Assembly (NCBI GenBank): GCA_029339195.1
Contig: JAPTJF010000238.1
Span: forward strand, 1-64,000
Source of the DNA: Micractinium sp. NFX-FRZ
Taxonomy: Eukaryota; Chlorophyta; Trebouxiophyceae; Chlorellales; Chlorellaceae
Direction: 5' to 3'
Length of the DNA stretch: 64,000 nt
The notes under the pieces were generated by a model. That model had not been told where the DNA came from and did no database searches. It worked only from the letters and a program-made list of their open reading frames with translations. Below, one piece after another: positions 45,601-56,200 of this stretch (its first letter is position 1; each line of letters opens with the position of its first letter). A program made the translations under genes and the position numbers.

Positions 45601-46236
45601 AAAGGGGAGGTGCGCACAAGGGGTGCGGCCATGAGCTGCCACTTCACCTGCCCTTCAGCCTTCCTTTTCTGCCTGCCTGCCCACTTGTCTGCTCACGCTC
45701 GAGTCATGCAAGGGGTGGCGCGCACGAGTGGCGGCCGACAGCCAGCCAGCCTGCCTGCCTGCCTGCCTGCCTGCAGGCCCAATTGCTGCTCAGCCTGTCC
45801 GGCCGCTCACCGGGCCAACGAGGGAGCCGGTGCAATAGGAGTCGGTGAACCTGATGTAGGCTGTGAAGTAAGCCCAGTTGGTGTCATCGACTGCTCCATC
45901 TATGATGCGGTTTGTGGCCTGGCTGTCGGGCAGCGCGCCAGCTGGCGCCGGGGCTGGGGCAGCGGCGGCAGCGGTAAGCTTGCCAGTGCGCAGCAGAGCA
46001 CGGCGTCCTGCGCATGGATAGGGGTGGTGGGGTGAGGTCAGGTTGCTTGTTATGTTGCACTCGTGAGGGGCAAAGCCGCCAAGAGAGCACATGGCTTGAG
46101 CTTTGGGTGCCCGTGTGCGAGCACTTGGAGCACAGGGCAACAGCGGCGGCGGGTGCGGCAGGGAGGGCTCACCAAGGACAGAAGGAGCTGCAGCGCCTAG
46201 CAGCAAGCAAAGGAGGAGGATTGAGGGAAGTCGCAT
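39648..46236 (-). CDS. secreted trypsin-like serine protease (S1), with a gene nested in its last intron
   Basis: Five exons (46173-46236, 45811-46007, 45431-45557, 44903-45154, 39648-40006) join in frame to 332 residues. A signal peptide, MRLPSILLLCLLLGAAAPSV, precedes a short pro-region. NRIIDGAVDD is the activation site (IVGG-like). The triad is visible: His in AHILTAAHC, Asp in ADDLGLIGLTT, Ser in CHGDSGGPVVNA. VVSWGKEFCF and a Cys pattern fit chymotrypsin-fold disulfides. The first four exons carry His and Asp and the last carries Ser, about 4.9 kb away. The donor CTGG/GTGCAT at 44902 and acceptor ATCAG at 40007 are phase-compatible, giving GLGLSDWADSVAALQALHDC. The intron holds an unrelated gene on +. 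If the exons are not spliced, both halves are pseudogene fragments. The acceptor lacks a good pyrimidine tract. Confidence 0.78.
40105..44619 (+). CDS. unknown gene nested antisense in the protease intron
   Basis: I do not recognise this gene. It starts at 40105 (MDAFGPRGTPSFLLSHPLLA). A change of frame before 40508 can be met by an intron 40300- or 40324-40507. Later exons 40717-40912, 41274-41370 (tentative), 41780-41950, 42128-42178, 42436-42714, 42962-43025, 43210-43329 and 43633 onward are phase-consistent. Features in order: CVVLPYDHNLYEDRALEYDW; YDDEQQRQLEPDLREIERWI; DPDLVKWFQANEPVLKQDPV; a Lys/Ala stretch and VKRSRGG (possible nuclear signal); a helix-turn-helix-like IVRELYHVEGRSFIQIGRSL then GRDRHTVRQLL; then eight Pro/Gln/Ala repeats. 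Two oddities: an in-frame TAA at 43261 unless a 72-base intron removes it, and a better C-terminus (LTPQDLADLDDWS, stop at 44505) in another frame. A decaying gene is possible. A nuclear DNA-binding role is a guess. Confidence 0.45.
40189..40254 (+). repeat. 33-base in-frame tandem duplication
   Basis: GCCGGCAATCTGCGGATGTG followed by GCACATGCGCGCA occurs twice in a row with no difference, giving AGNLRMWHMRA twice. Perfect identity suggests it is recent. Confidence 0.95.
43418..43490 (+). repeat. three tandem copies of a 26-27-base unit in an intron
   Basis: GCATTTAGTGTCTAG starts at 43418, 43445 and 43471, with GTGGGTCGCC between. It lies in the intron after the helix-turn-helix-like exon of the nested gene. 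Confidence 0.9.
43846..44328 (+). repeat. 57-base coding minisatellite, eight units
   Basis: The unit encodes PPLQQQQAASSSGAAKPPK (19 residues). Units 1 and 2 are irregular (longer Q run, or PQQQQTATGAGAAKPPK); units 3-8 are near-perfect with SSS/SRS/TGAG and K/Q/T changes. All differences keep the frame, as expected for translated sequence. The opposite strand is also open through it, as a by-product of the CAG/CTG content. Confidence 0.93.
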
Positions 46237-46395
46237 GATGCTGGCTTTGTGAGGGCAGGGACCGGGGAGGGGCCTGGCTGGCAGGCGGGCCTGAGCGGCG
46301 GCGCTGTGTGGAAGGGCGGGTCTGGCAAAGTAGAGCAGGCGAGGAGGCTGGCTTGCTTGGAGCGCTCGGGTTGTGTGATGAAAGCATTGTGGACG

Positions 46396-46440
46396 CCCCT
46401 TTTATGCTTCTCTGGTGAACCGCGGCGGAGCACCGCGGTT
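46396..46440 (-). promoter_or_regulatory. TATA-like box and perfect hairpin upstream of the protease gene
   Basis: On - the sequence GCATAAAAGG lies about 165 bases before the protease ATG. Just upstream is a perfect 8-base inverted repeat, AACCGCGG (46418-46425), seven bases, CCGCGGTT (46433-46440). Its symmetry suits a dimeric regulator. This is the clearest TATA-like site I saw in the window. Confidence 0.45.
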
Positions 46441-47033
46441 GGGCCGCTTCACGGCCGCTTCCTGCCCTAGGCCAGCCGAGGAAAGAGCTAGCGCCTCAGC
46501 CCGGGCTCAACGGTGGTAGCCCTGCATTCAGAGACCAAAAGAAGCAGCACACATGGCGTCACAGCAGCCAGGACTGGCGGTGCCGTCCGTCTTGTGCGCC
46601 TGGCCGGTCTTCCTTCGCCTTTGCAATCAAGCCTCTGCCCGCTGCCTTGAAGGTTGAGAGCAGCACCCTGGTCCCAGCCAAGCCTGCAAGTGAGCCAGTT
46701 TGCCAGAGCCCACTGAGCAGTCGCCTCAGGCAGTACCTCCCGCCAGGTGCGCACTGGAGTGCATGCAGGCAACAGGCAGGCTCGGTCGCAAGGCTTCAGC
46801 TAGGTGGGAGCCTACCTGCAGCAGCCTGCGCCAGAGATGGCACATCCGCCACCATGAATCAGGCATTTGCCGGAACTGCTGGTTCCTCCGCCCCCCTGCT
46901 TCTGCCGTCCCCACGCCACATCACCCCTGGGTGTGAGAGCCCGCTACTTTGTTGAGAGCTGTTGTTAATGAAGGGGTGAAATTAACAGGGTGCAGGCAAT
47001 TGGGCTGAAGTGGCACAGCAGTGTTACACAGTA

Positions 47034-47038
47034 TGCGG
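47034..47038 (-). terminator. TGTAA poly(A) signal of the coiled-coil gene
   Basis: TTACA on + reads TGTAA on -, 171 bases after the stop. Confidence 0.4.
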
Positions 47039-47208
47039 CCTTGCCGCACAGCAAATCCCAGCAGAAGGTGAAACCCGGGATGGGGAAGAGAGACATGTCG
47101 CAGTGTTGTCAAGCGTGGGTCAGGGTGAGGTGGGGTTTCTATCGAGGGGTTGCAGATTTCCCCCAAAGTCTCATTGCTCGTAATGTTCGTACAGTCAGGA
47201 CCTCACAC

Positions 47209-50200
47209 TCACAGGTGCAGCGAGTCGGCGGTGGCATAGCGTGCACGCAGCGGGACGTCGTCGTCAATGGACGGGTCGCCTGCCAGCCCCCACTGCTGCT
47301 GCTGCTCCTGCTGGTGGAAGCCAAAGCGGTCGCTGTGGACAGCCGCCGCCGCCTCCTCCTCTGCCTGCATTGCAAAGCGGCTGCGCCCGCCGTACCCATG
47401 GGCGCCGCCGTGCACCGCTGCACGCGACTGTGGGGTGAGCAGGCGGTCGAGCTTCTCTGCAATGCTGGCCGCCTTGCGCCCAGCCTCTGCCATTGCCTCG
47501 CTGGCAGAGCCGGCGCAGCCGCCCCGGCCGGCATCGCGCCTGCCAGCACCAATGGCCCAGCTGTCGCCCTGGCTGGCACCGCCGCTGCTGCTGGCCTCCT
47601 GCACTCCGTGGCTGCTGCCCCACGTGCGCTCCTCCTGCTCCTGTTGGGGCTGCTGGTACTGCTGAGGCTGCTGCTGGTACTGTTGGTACTGCTGAGGCCG
47701 CTGGTGGTTGTGCTGCGGCCGGTGCTGCTGCTGGTGGTGCTGCTGCTCCTCGCTGCCGCTGCTGCTGCCCTCCCGTGCCGCCAGCAGGGCGGAGGACAGC
47801 GTGCGGTGGCGCCTCAGCACACGGCGCAGGCCCTTGCTCAGCTCCTCCACAAGTCGGTTGAGCCGCTGGCTGCTGGCACCACCCTCCCTGCAAGCAAGGG
47901 AGCAAGCAAGCCAGGCGAGGGCAGCAGGGTCAGGTGTGTGGATGTATTGTGGCATGACAGCAGAGAGCCGCCAATGCAGTGCACAAGATGCAAGTTGCAC
48001 AAGATGCAAGTTGCACACACCCATCTGCCGTTGCCTACTCCCTCAAACGGCTGCACTGCCCAGCGGCACACATGTGCATGTACATGCCAACTTGGAAGCA
48101 AAGCATGGGGTCCCTCACCCGTCTGCCGCCCCGCTGCCGCACAGGTCGGCCTCGCTGTAGTCCTCCAGCACCCACTTGACCTCAGACAGCAGGTCGGACA
48201 GCCTGCAGGCATCAAGGGGAGCAGCAGGGCCATGGGTGTGTGGTCTCACGGCTGGTGAGATGGCGGGCAGGCAGGGAACCAGGCAGGCGGGGATGTGATG
48301 CAGGCAGGTGGCGCAGGCGGGCAGCCGTCATGAGAGGTCAAGAACATTTTTCAGGAGTGCCCAGGAGCTTGGACAGATGCTGGCACCTGCTGCCAACCCC
48401 TCACAGCTTGCCCCACCATCCTCTCACCTGTACCGCAGCAGCGCCAGGTTCTGCTCAATCTCAGCGGTCTGTGCCTGCCAGCGGGCGGCAGCTCCCTCCA
48501 TTGCCCCAATCGTTGCCTGAAGCGAGGGGACCGTGAGAGGGGCTTGAGCGGCAGAGCGAGTGTGCAAGAGAGGGGCGCACGGGGCAGGCCAGTGGCCCCA
48601 CACATGTGCTGCCCCCACGACTCTCAATGCTCACCTCGTACTGCAGCACGCGCTGCTGCAGGGCGCGCACATCTGCGGGCGGGTGTTCCCGCGCTGCTGC
48701 CGGGCCGACCGTGCCAGGGGTGGCGGGAGAGGCTGCCATGGCTGCTGCCTGCTGCTGCCACTGCTTTGACGCAGCTCTGCCCCCGCCTGCCAGGGCCAGC
48801 TTGTTCAGCGAGGCCCAGACCTTCTGCAGCCCCAGCTGGCGCAGCGCGGCGCTGTGCGCTGCCATCAGCGGCGCCAGCTCATCCGCCAGGCTGCCGGCCT
48901 CCTGACGGCCTGCAGTTTGGAAAGTGGATGGCGTGTCAACTTGGACGCTGGTTACACGCTGGAAGCAGCGGAGTGCATGTGCGTGGGCACAAGAGCCAGA
49001 AAAAGAATTGCACAGCAGAGCAGGCAAGCAAGCTCTCGCATTCAGCCGGCCGCACGCCCGGCCCCCAAACCACCCACCTCCGACTTGGTCCATGGTCACA
49101 GCCAGTGCCAGCTTGCAGATGGCCTTGAGCAGGCGCTTCTCCACCTGCCACACATCCGCCTCGCTGGTGCTGCCGCTGAGCCCGCTGTGCTGTGGCGCAG
49201 GAGAGGCTGCGACTGGCGTGGGAGCCGGCAGGCCCAGCAGCAGCTCGGCATCACCGCTGGCGCCCGCCTCCCCACCTGCAGACAGTCGCTGCACCACCAC
49301 CTGCAGCTTGCCAATGGCGGCCTGGGCGGCTGCCAGCCGTGCCGCTGCATCGCTGCTCTCCTGCTGCGCCGCTGCCAGCTGTCCTGCCAGCTGCTCCCGT
49401 TCCGCCTCCAGGAAGGCAGTGTACTGGTTGGGGCGGTTGCCGCCAGGTGGCGTGCCGTGGCCGCTGCTGCCAGCCAGGTGCTCCTCCAGCATGCGCCACA
49501 GCTGGGCATTCTCTGCCTTCAGGGCCTGCAGCTTCTCCACTGTCTGAGACAGCAGCTCCCGGCGAGCCGCCAGGCTGTGGCCGTCGCCCGCGCCGCCCGC
49601 AGCGGCTGCCGCAGGAGACGCCACCTCGATGCGCTGCAGCAGGTGCATCTGGGCCTGCAGCCGGCTGCTGAGGCCCTCCAGCACGTCGTGCACCTGCAGC
49701 ACAAAAGCGGGCGGGACAGGCCAGGGTGTGAGAGGTCAGCAACTTTGAGCAGAGGGCAGGAACAGGAGGCGAGCGGCACAAGCCGTGATCCAACCCTCCA
49801 AGCTGGCGCATGGCACTCTCGCAGGTCCGCACATGCCTGCCCCAGCCTCGACTCTGCACAGCATGTGCGCCACCTTCCGCCACCTTCAGTTGCCTGGTCG
49901 ACCAATACCCACTCTAGCACCACACCCAGGCACCCACCTGCGCCTTGGCCAGCAACCGCTCCCGCTCCTCCACCGCTGCATCCAGCTGTGCCTCCACCGA
50001 CCGCCGCCGGTCCTCCTCTGCTTCCAGCTGCTGCCACATGCGCTCCGTCTCGCCCTCCGCATGCTGCGCCTCGGAGTGAGCCTGCTCGGCTGCTGCCTGC
50101 GCCGCCTTGGCTGCCTCGGTCTGCTCTGCCAGCTGAGCGCACAGCTCCGCCTCGTGCTGCTGCGCTGTTTGGCAGGCAGCATTGGCTGCTTCGACTGCCG

Positions 50201-53200
50201 CCTGCAGGCGTTGCTGCTCGCTGGTGGCGTCTGCTGCAGCCTGCTGCGCATCGGCCAGCTGCCGGCGCAGCGAGTCGGCGTCGCCGTTTGCTGTCGCCAG
50301 AGCCGCCTTGAGGGCGGAGCAGGTGTCGGTGTCCGACTGCTGCTGCTCATGCAGGAATGCCAGCTGCTGCCGAAGCACGCTGCACTGCTGCTCCAGCTGC
50401 TGCGCGTGCCGCTCATGGGTTGCTGCATCACCTGCTGCCTCCCGGTGCAGCCGCTCGGCAGCATCGCGGGCGGCTGCAGCTGCCGCATGCTCTGCCCGCG
50501 CCTCGCCCAGCTGCTGTTCTAGGCTGGCTCCCGCCTCGGTCGCGGCTGCCAGCTCAGCATTCAGCTCAGCGCAGCGTTGCGCTGCTGCCTGGTGCTGGCC
50601 ACGTGCAGCCTCCAGGTCGGCAGATGCCTCCTGCAGCGAGGCCTGCAGGCCTGCCACCTCCAGCCGGTGAGACTCTGCAGCCGCCGCTGTCGCCTGCAAG
50701 TGTGCCTCCTCATCTGCTGCCGCCGCAGCCGCCAGCTGCTCCTCCGTCACCGCCAGTGCAGCAGCGTGGCGCCCCTCTGCTGCTGCCATCGCGGCGGCAT
50801 GGCTCTGCTGCGCTGCCGCAAGAGCTGCTGCCTGCTCCTGCGCTGCCGTGCTGGCTGCAAGTGCCTGCTGCTGCACGCCGGCTTCATGCACTGCGGCCAT
50901 GAGGAAGAGGCCCCGGTAGAGCTGCTGCACGCGGCACTGCTGCTCCTCGCTGCTTGCGGTGGCGACCGCCAGGCGCTGCTGCAGCTCCCGGCAATTGTCC
51001 GCGGCATGCTCCGCTGCTGCCCGCGCCTCGGCAGCAGCAGCCTGTGCAGCTTCCAGCTCTGATTGTGCCGAGACCAGCTGCACGCTGGTGTCGGCTGCCA
51101 TGGCTTCTGCCATGTCCAGCTGCTCCTGGCGCTCAGCCAGCTGGTGCTGTGTGGCCTCCAGCTCAGCTGTGGCTTGAGAACGCCCAGCTTCCGCCTCTGC
51201 CAGCGCGGCGCCTTGCTCCTGCGACTTCTGCAGCGCCACTTCCAATGCCGCCGCCGACTCAGCGTGCTGCTCCTCTGCTGCCTGCAGCCGCATACTCAGC
51301 GCTGCCAGCTGGTCTGTCTTGTCTGTGAGTTCGGCGGTGAGCGCATCAAACCATTCTGCTGCGCTGTGCTGCTCCGTCTCCAGCTCGCTCAGGCGCTGCA
51401 CGGGCGCAGGGAAGTGGCAGGGGGAGGGGTGCACAGGTAAGCAAGGGGCACTTGAGTAGCAGAGCCCACCATGCAGGCCAGCACATTGCATGCTTCCTAC
51501 AGGCAAGATCGAGCAGCACAGGAGAGGCATCCCCTTCCCCTGGCCCCGAGTTGGCCCCCGATATCCTATGCTCCTCAATCTGGTCCCAGCACCCACCTGC
51601 TGCACCGACTGGTACGCTTCCTGCTGCTGCTCAGCCTGCGCCACGGCAAGCTTTGCCTCTGCCAGCTGCTGCTGCAGGGCCTCCTGGTGCGCGGCCAGCG
51701 CGTCGCGCTCCGCCTGTGCTGCGGTCAGCTGGTCACGCAGCTGGCTGCTGTCATGCTCCAGCTCCGCACAGTGGGCCTCCAGGGACTTGCACCTGCATGG
51801 GGGGTGTTACAGAAGCACACAGGGATCGCTTGGGTGCATGTTCCCGTGCTGGCTTTTGGGTACCAGGCATGCTGCTGCCACCAATGACTTGAACCCAAGA
51901 AGAGAACAGGCCTCCCGACAGCCGCATGCCTGCCAGCTGCAGGGCAGCCTCGGCTCTCACCGCTGCTCCGCCTCCTCCCACCGCTTCTGGTGGTCCCGCC
52001 CCTCCTCTGCAAAGCTCTGCAGCTCCTGCTGCAGCACCTTGAGCTGCTTGGACGCCTCCTGCGGTAGCAGCAAACAAGAAGGGACGACAATGGCGAGGTG
52101 GGCAAGCGACACGGGCGCAGTTCACCTAGGCAGGAGTGGCAGCTGGGGCTTCAGGGCAGCGCTGTGGGTGCGCGCCGATGGTTTTACACGTGGACGCATA
52201 CACCAAGCTGGCCTGGCCCGGCATCACTGTGCACCACCCCTGCCTCACCTTGAACTGCGCCTCCCGCTGGCGAGCCAGCACCAGCTTGCCCTCAGCCACC
52301 GACTGCGCCTTCTTCAGGGACGCCAGCTGCTCCTGCAGCTCGCTGCGCTGCTGGGACCACTCCTGCTTCTCACCGGCGGCACACGCTGCCTGCTGCTGTG
52401 CCTCTCCCAGCTGCTGCGCCAGCTCAGCAGCCTTGGCGGCCGCCTCCTGCTGCTGCGCCTGCGCCTGCTGCATCAGCTGGCGGCTGTCTGCCAGGCTGGC
52501 TTCCGCAGCGGCCAGGCGCTCCTGCAGGCTGTCCCGCTGCTGTGCTGCCTGCTCCAGCTGCTGGGTCGCCTCGCCACGCTGGGCCTGCGCCGCTTCCAGG
52601 TCAGCCTGCAGGGCAGCCAGGGGAGTGACAAAGTGGCGGGAGTGGCGGCATAAGGAGGTGGGAGATTGTGGGTGCAGGGTGCACTGCCAGCTTGCCTTCC
52701 CAGCTGAGCAAGCTCTACTTGCAGCACCCAGCCGGTAGCAAGCAGTGCAAGCCAGGAACCAGCCTTGCCAACGCCCTGCCTCTGTGGCCAGCCCACTCAC
52801 CCGCGCGGCAGCCACTTCCTCCCGCAGCTGGCTCTGTGCCGACTGCAACGCGATGCACTGCTCCGCCGCCCCTGCCAGCTGCTGCTGGGCGGCCTGCAGA
52901 GCGCGCGCCTGCACTTCGTGGCCGCGGTACAGTTCAGCGTACTTGGACTTGAGCGTGTCCAGGTCTTGTTGCAGCAGGCGGTTGCGCTGCTGCAGCGCCT
53001 GCACCGCATCGACCAGGCCTGCAGGTGAGGGGGACGCAGGTTGTGGGGGCAGAGGGTGGCACACAGAGTGAGGCTCACGGCTTGCTCTTGTGGTCTTCAA
53101 GAGCAGCGGGCAAGTGCATGTAACAGCACAGGGTAAATCTTCATGGGCACTCCCTCCATCGGCTTTGCTTTGCTGCCAGAACCACGATCCGCGCAGACCT

Positions 53201-56200
53201 TGCGGCGCTGCTGGCAGCACATTGCAGAATCCTGCCTCTTTGCCTTGTCCTGGCCCGCACCTGACATGTCGCACATGTTGTCCACCAGCGTCTGGTTGGT
53301 CTGGTCCATGTTTGTGCCCAGCAGCTGCACCGCTGCACACTCTGCCTGCAGGGCCTGCCAGAAAAAAGGGGCCCAAGAATTGGGTGTCAGAGCATGATGC
53401 ATGCATGGCGTAAGGCTGTGCAAACGCAACACACCCACGCAAGCCCCACCCGGCGACGCTGTTGCAAGCACATCTCGATTCTCACTTGCATACCTGTCAT
53501 GCCCCTCCCCCCAAACATTCCGCGGCCATTGCTCACCTTGACGTTCTCCTTCAAGTTGGCGTTCTCCGCCTGCAGGCCCTGCAGCCTGGCAGACAGCCCC
53601 TCCTGCTCGGCAGCGACAGCCGCCAGGCGCTGAGCAGCCTCGCCGGCAGCCTGGTGCTGGGCAGCTGCCTCCTGCTGCGCCGCGCCCAGCTCGCGCTGCG
53701 TGTCCTGCAGCTGCATAAGCGCGGCGTCACGGTGCCCCGCTGCCCGCTGCAGCTCAGCCTCCACCGCTGCTGCATGCTGCTCCAGCTGCTGTGCATGCCG
53801 GCTGCGCAGGCCTGCCTGAGCCTGCGTGTCAGCCAGCTCAGCGCTGACTGCCTCCAGCTGGCGCTCCAGCTCCTCGTGGCTGTCCGTCAGTGCCTGCAGC
53901 TGGTCTGCCGCGCCCTCCACTGCGGCGTGCGCTATATCCTGCTGCGCCAATGCAGTGTCCAGCTGCCGCCGCAGCTCCACACACGTGCGCTCCACCTGCC
54001 CTGCATAGCTGCCGCGCTCCTCAGCAGCCCCCTGCGCAGCCTGTGCTGCCGCCTTGGCATCGTGCAGCTGCAGCGCCAAGGCCGCCTTCTCCTCTGTCAG
54101 CCGCAGCACCACGTCATCTGCCTTGTCCAGCCGCTGCAGCGTCTCCTGCAGCGCCTCCACCTGAAGGGAAGGGGCAGGCAGGGGAGCACCGGGGTTTGGA
54201 GTGAGATCACCTGCTGCTGGGCGGGGATGGGCAGACATAAGGCAGATGCCAGGTACACCAGCTGATCAGCCTGACTCTGAGCATGCAAATGCACTCCACG
54301 GACGACAACATCTGTTGCATCACATGGCCTGGCACCCACACAAGTCAGCCCAATCAGTCAATTGCAGCTGGGCCAGTGAACACTGCTCGCCCAGCTTACC
54401 CGGCCCTGCAGCTCGGCCTTGTCATGCGACAGCTGCTCTGCGCGGCTGCGCTCAGCCTGCGCCGCCTCGCGTGCTACCATCAGCTCCTCAGTTGACTGCT
54501 GCGCCAGCGCTGCCAGGCGTGCCACCTCAGAGGCGCGGGACTCCGACCCCTGCTGCTCCTGCCCCAGCTGCGATGCCAGCTGCTGGCAGCGCTGCCGCTC
54601 CTCTTGCAGGAAGGCGTTCATCTGCATGGGGTGGTGGCAAGTGGCAGCCGAGGTGTAACCCACAGAGCAGGGAACACTATTACGTGTGCTGCTCTGCGTG
54701 CACAACCAACGGCCAGCTGGCTCAACTAGCTAGCGGGGCACGTGCGCAGACAAAGGAACCGTCCGTTCATGTTGCCGCCCAGCCTCATCCATTGGCCGCT
54801 ACAGCCGACCCCCTGAACGCCCATCCCACCTGCTCCAGATGGCCAGAGATCTGTTCCGCTGCGCTCAGCCTGCCCAGCGCCTCCTGGAGCCGTCCGTCCA
54901 GTCCCGCACGCTCCTCAGCCAACACAGTGCCACGCGCCCGCTCAGCTGCCAGCTCTTCTCGCAGCGCTGCTGCAGTGGCCTCCTGCTGCTGCTGCAAGGC
55001 TGCCAGAGTGGCGGCTGCGGCCTTGCGCTGCTCAGGGGTGGCGCTGCGCCCGCTGCGGTCGCCACCAGAAGCCACTGCCTCCAGCCGCCCAGCCAGCGCT
55101 GCCTTCTCCTCCACCAGACTTTCAATGCGTGCCCGGCCCGCTGCCAGCTCCTGCAGCAGCGTCGCCAGCTGCTGCTGCTGCTGCTGTGGGGCACCGCCGC
55201 TGCCGCCGCTCAGCAGCTGCGCCTGAAGCCCGCACTTCTCCTCCTGCAGGCGCCCCACCGCCTTGCGCTCCTTCTGCAGCTTGTAGTGCAGAATCTTCAT
55301 GGCGTGGTTGGCCTTGAGCATCATCTCGTTGAGCTTCTCACACTGCAGCGGGGACGGGGACCAGCCAACAGGAGTTGAGAGGGATGAGGACATGCAAGCT
55401 GCACACAAAGAAGCCCCGATGCACAGCCGCAGAGGTCCTGCACACCATGCCCGATAGCGCCAGCTTCCAAGGCAGACCAGGTTGCCAGAAGCTGGCTCGG
55501 CAAACAACACCAAGCCACAGCGCGCTGCTGCTATGTCCCACTACCCATGCTCTGCCCCAGCTAGCTTCCCACCTTGCGATTGAGCGTGTCCACCTCAGAG
55601 CGCAGGTGCCGCTCCTCCACTGCCTGCAGCCGGCACCGCTCCTCCAGCCCCGCACTGTCCCCATCGCCATCGCCACGCCCTGCCCCACGGGCCGGCGTCT
55701 GCTGCCGCTGCTGCTGCCGGCGGCGCTGCTGCTCCTGCTGCTGGCGCCAGGGAGGCGTCCCACTGGCGCTGGCGCTGCCCTCTGCGGCTGCGTCCTGCAT
55801 GTGCTGCGCCATCGTCTTTTGCTTGCCCTTCAGATCACGCAGCTCCTGGGAGAGGTCCCGCACCTGCTCACGCAGCTGCTGCCGGTCGTTCTGCAGCACA
55901 CTGGTGCGGGTCAGTGTGCGAGCAACAACTGCTGCCTCTGACACCGTCGCCTCCGACTCGCCGCCAGACGAGGCAGCATCGTCGACGTCTGCGGCAGCGC
56001 CGCCGCCGGCGCCACGCACCCTGCCAGCTGTTGTGACGAAGCGGAATGAGGGGCTGCTGGGAGCGGGCTGCTGCTGCGCCGGCTGGTGCGGCTGTTGGGC
56101 TGGCGCTGGGCTGTGCGAGGCGAGGCCCTCCCGCCGCATGCTGTTGAGCATGGGTGACGAGAAGACATCCGGCTCCTGTTCCTCCTGCGCTGCTGGCGAT

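Larger units (their letters stand above)
46237..47208. other. promoter region of the protease gene and 3' region of the coiled-coil gene
   Basis: This lies between the protease start (-) and the coiled-coil stop (-). It holds a TATA-like CATAAAAGG (on -, 46398-46406), a GC hairpin just upstream, and TTACA at 47034-47038, which is TGTAA on - for the coiled-coil gene. No gene is supported. Confidence 0.5.

Noticed and set aside
43707..45647. A 646-codon open frame on the - strand with long Leu/Ala/Cys repeats
   Set aside because: It is the antisense of the 57-base CAG-rich coding array plus protease exons and introns. Composition (GGLAAPLLLAACCCC) is an artefact; the + frame and the spliced protease explain the region better.
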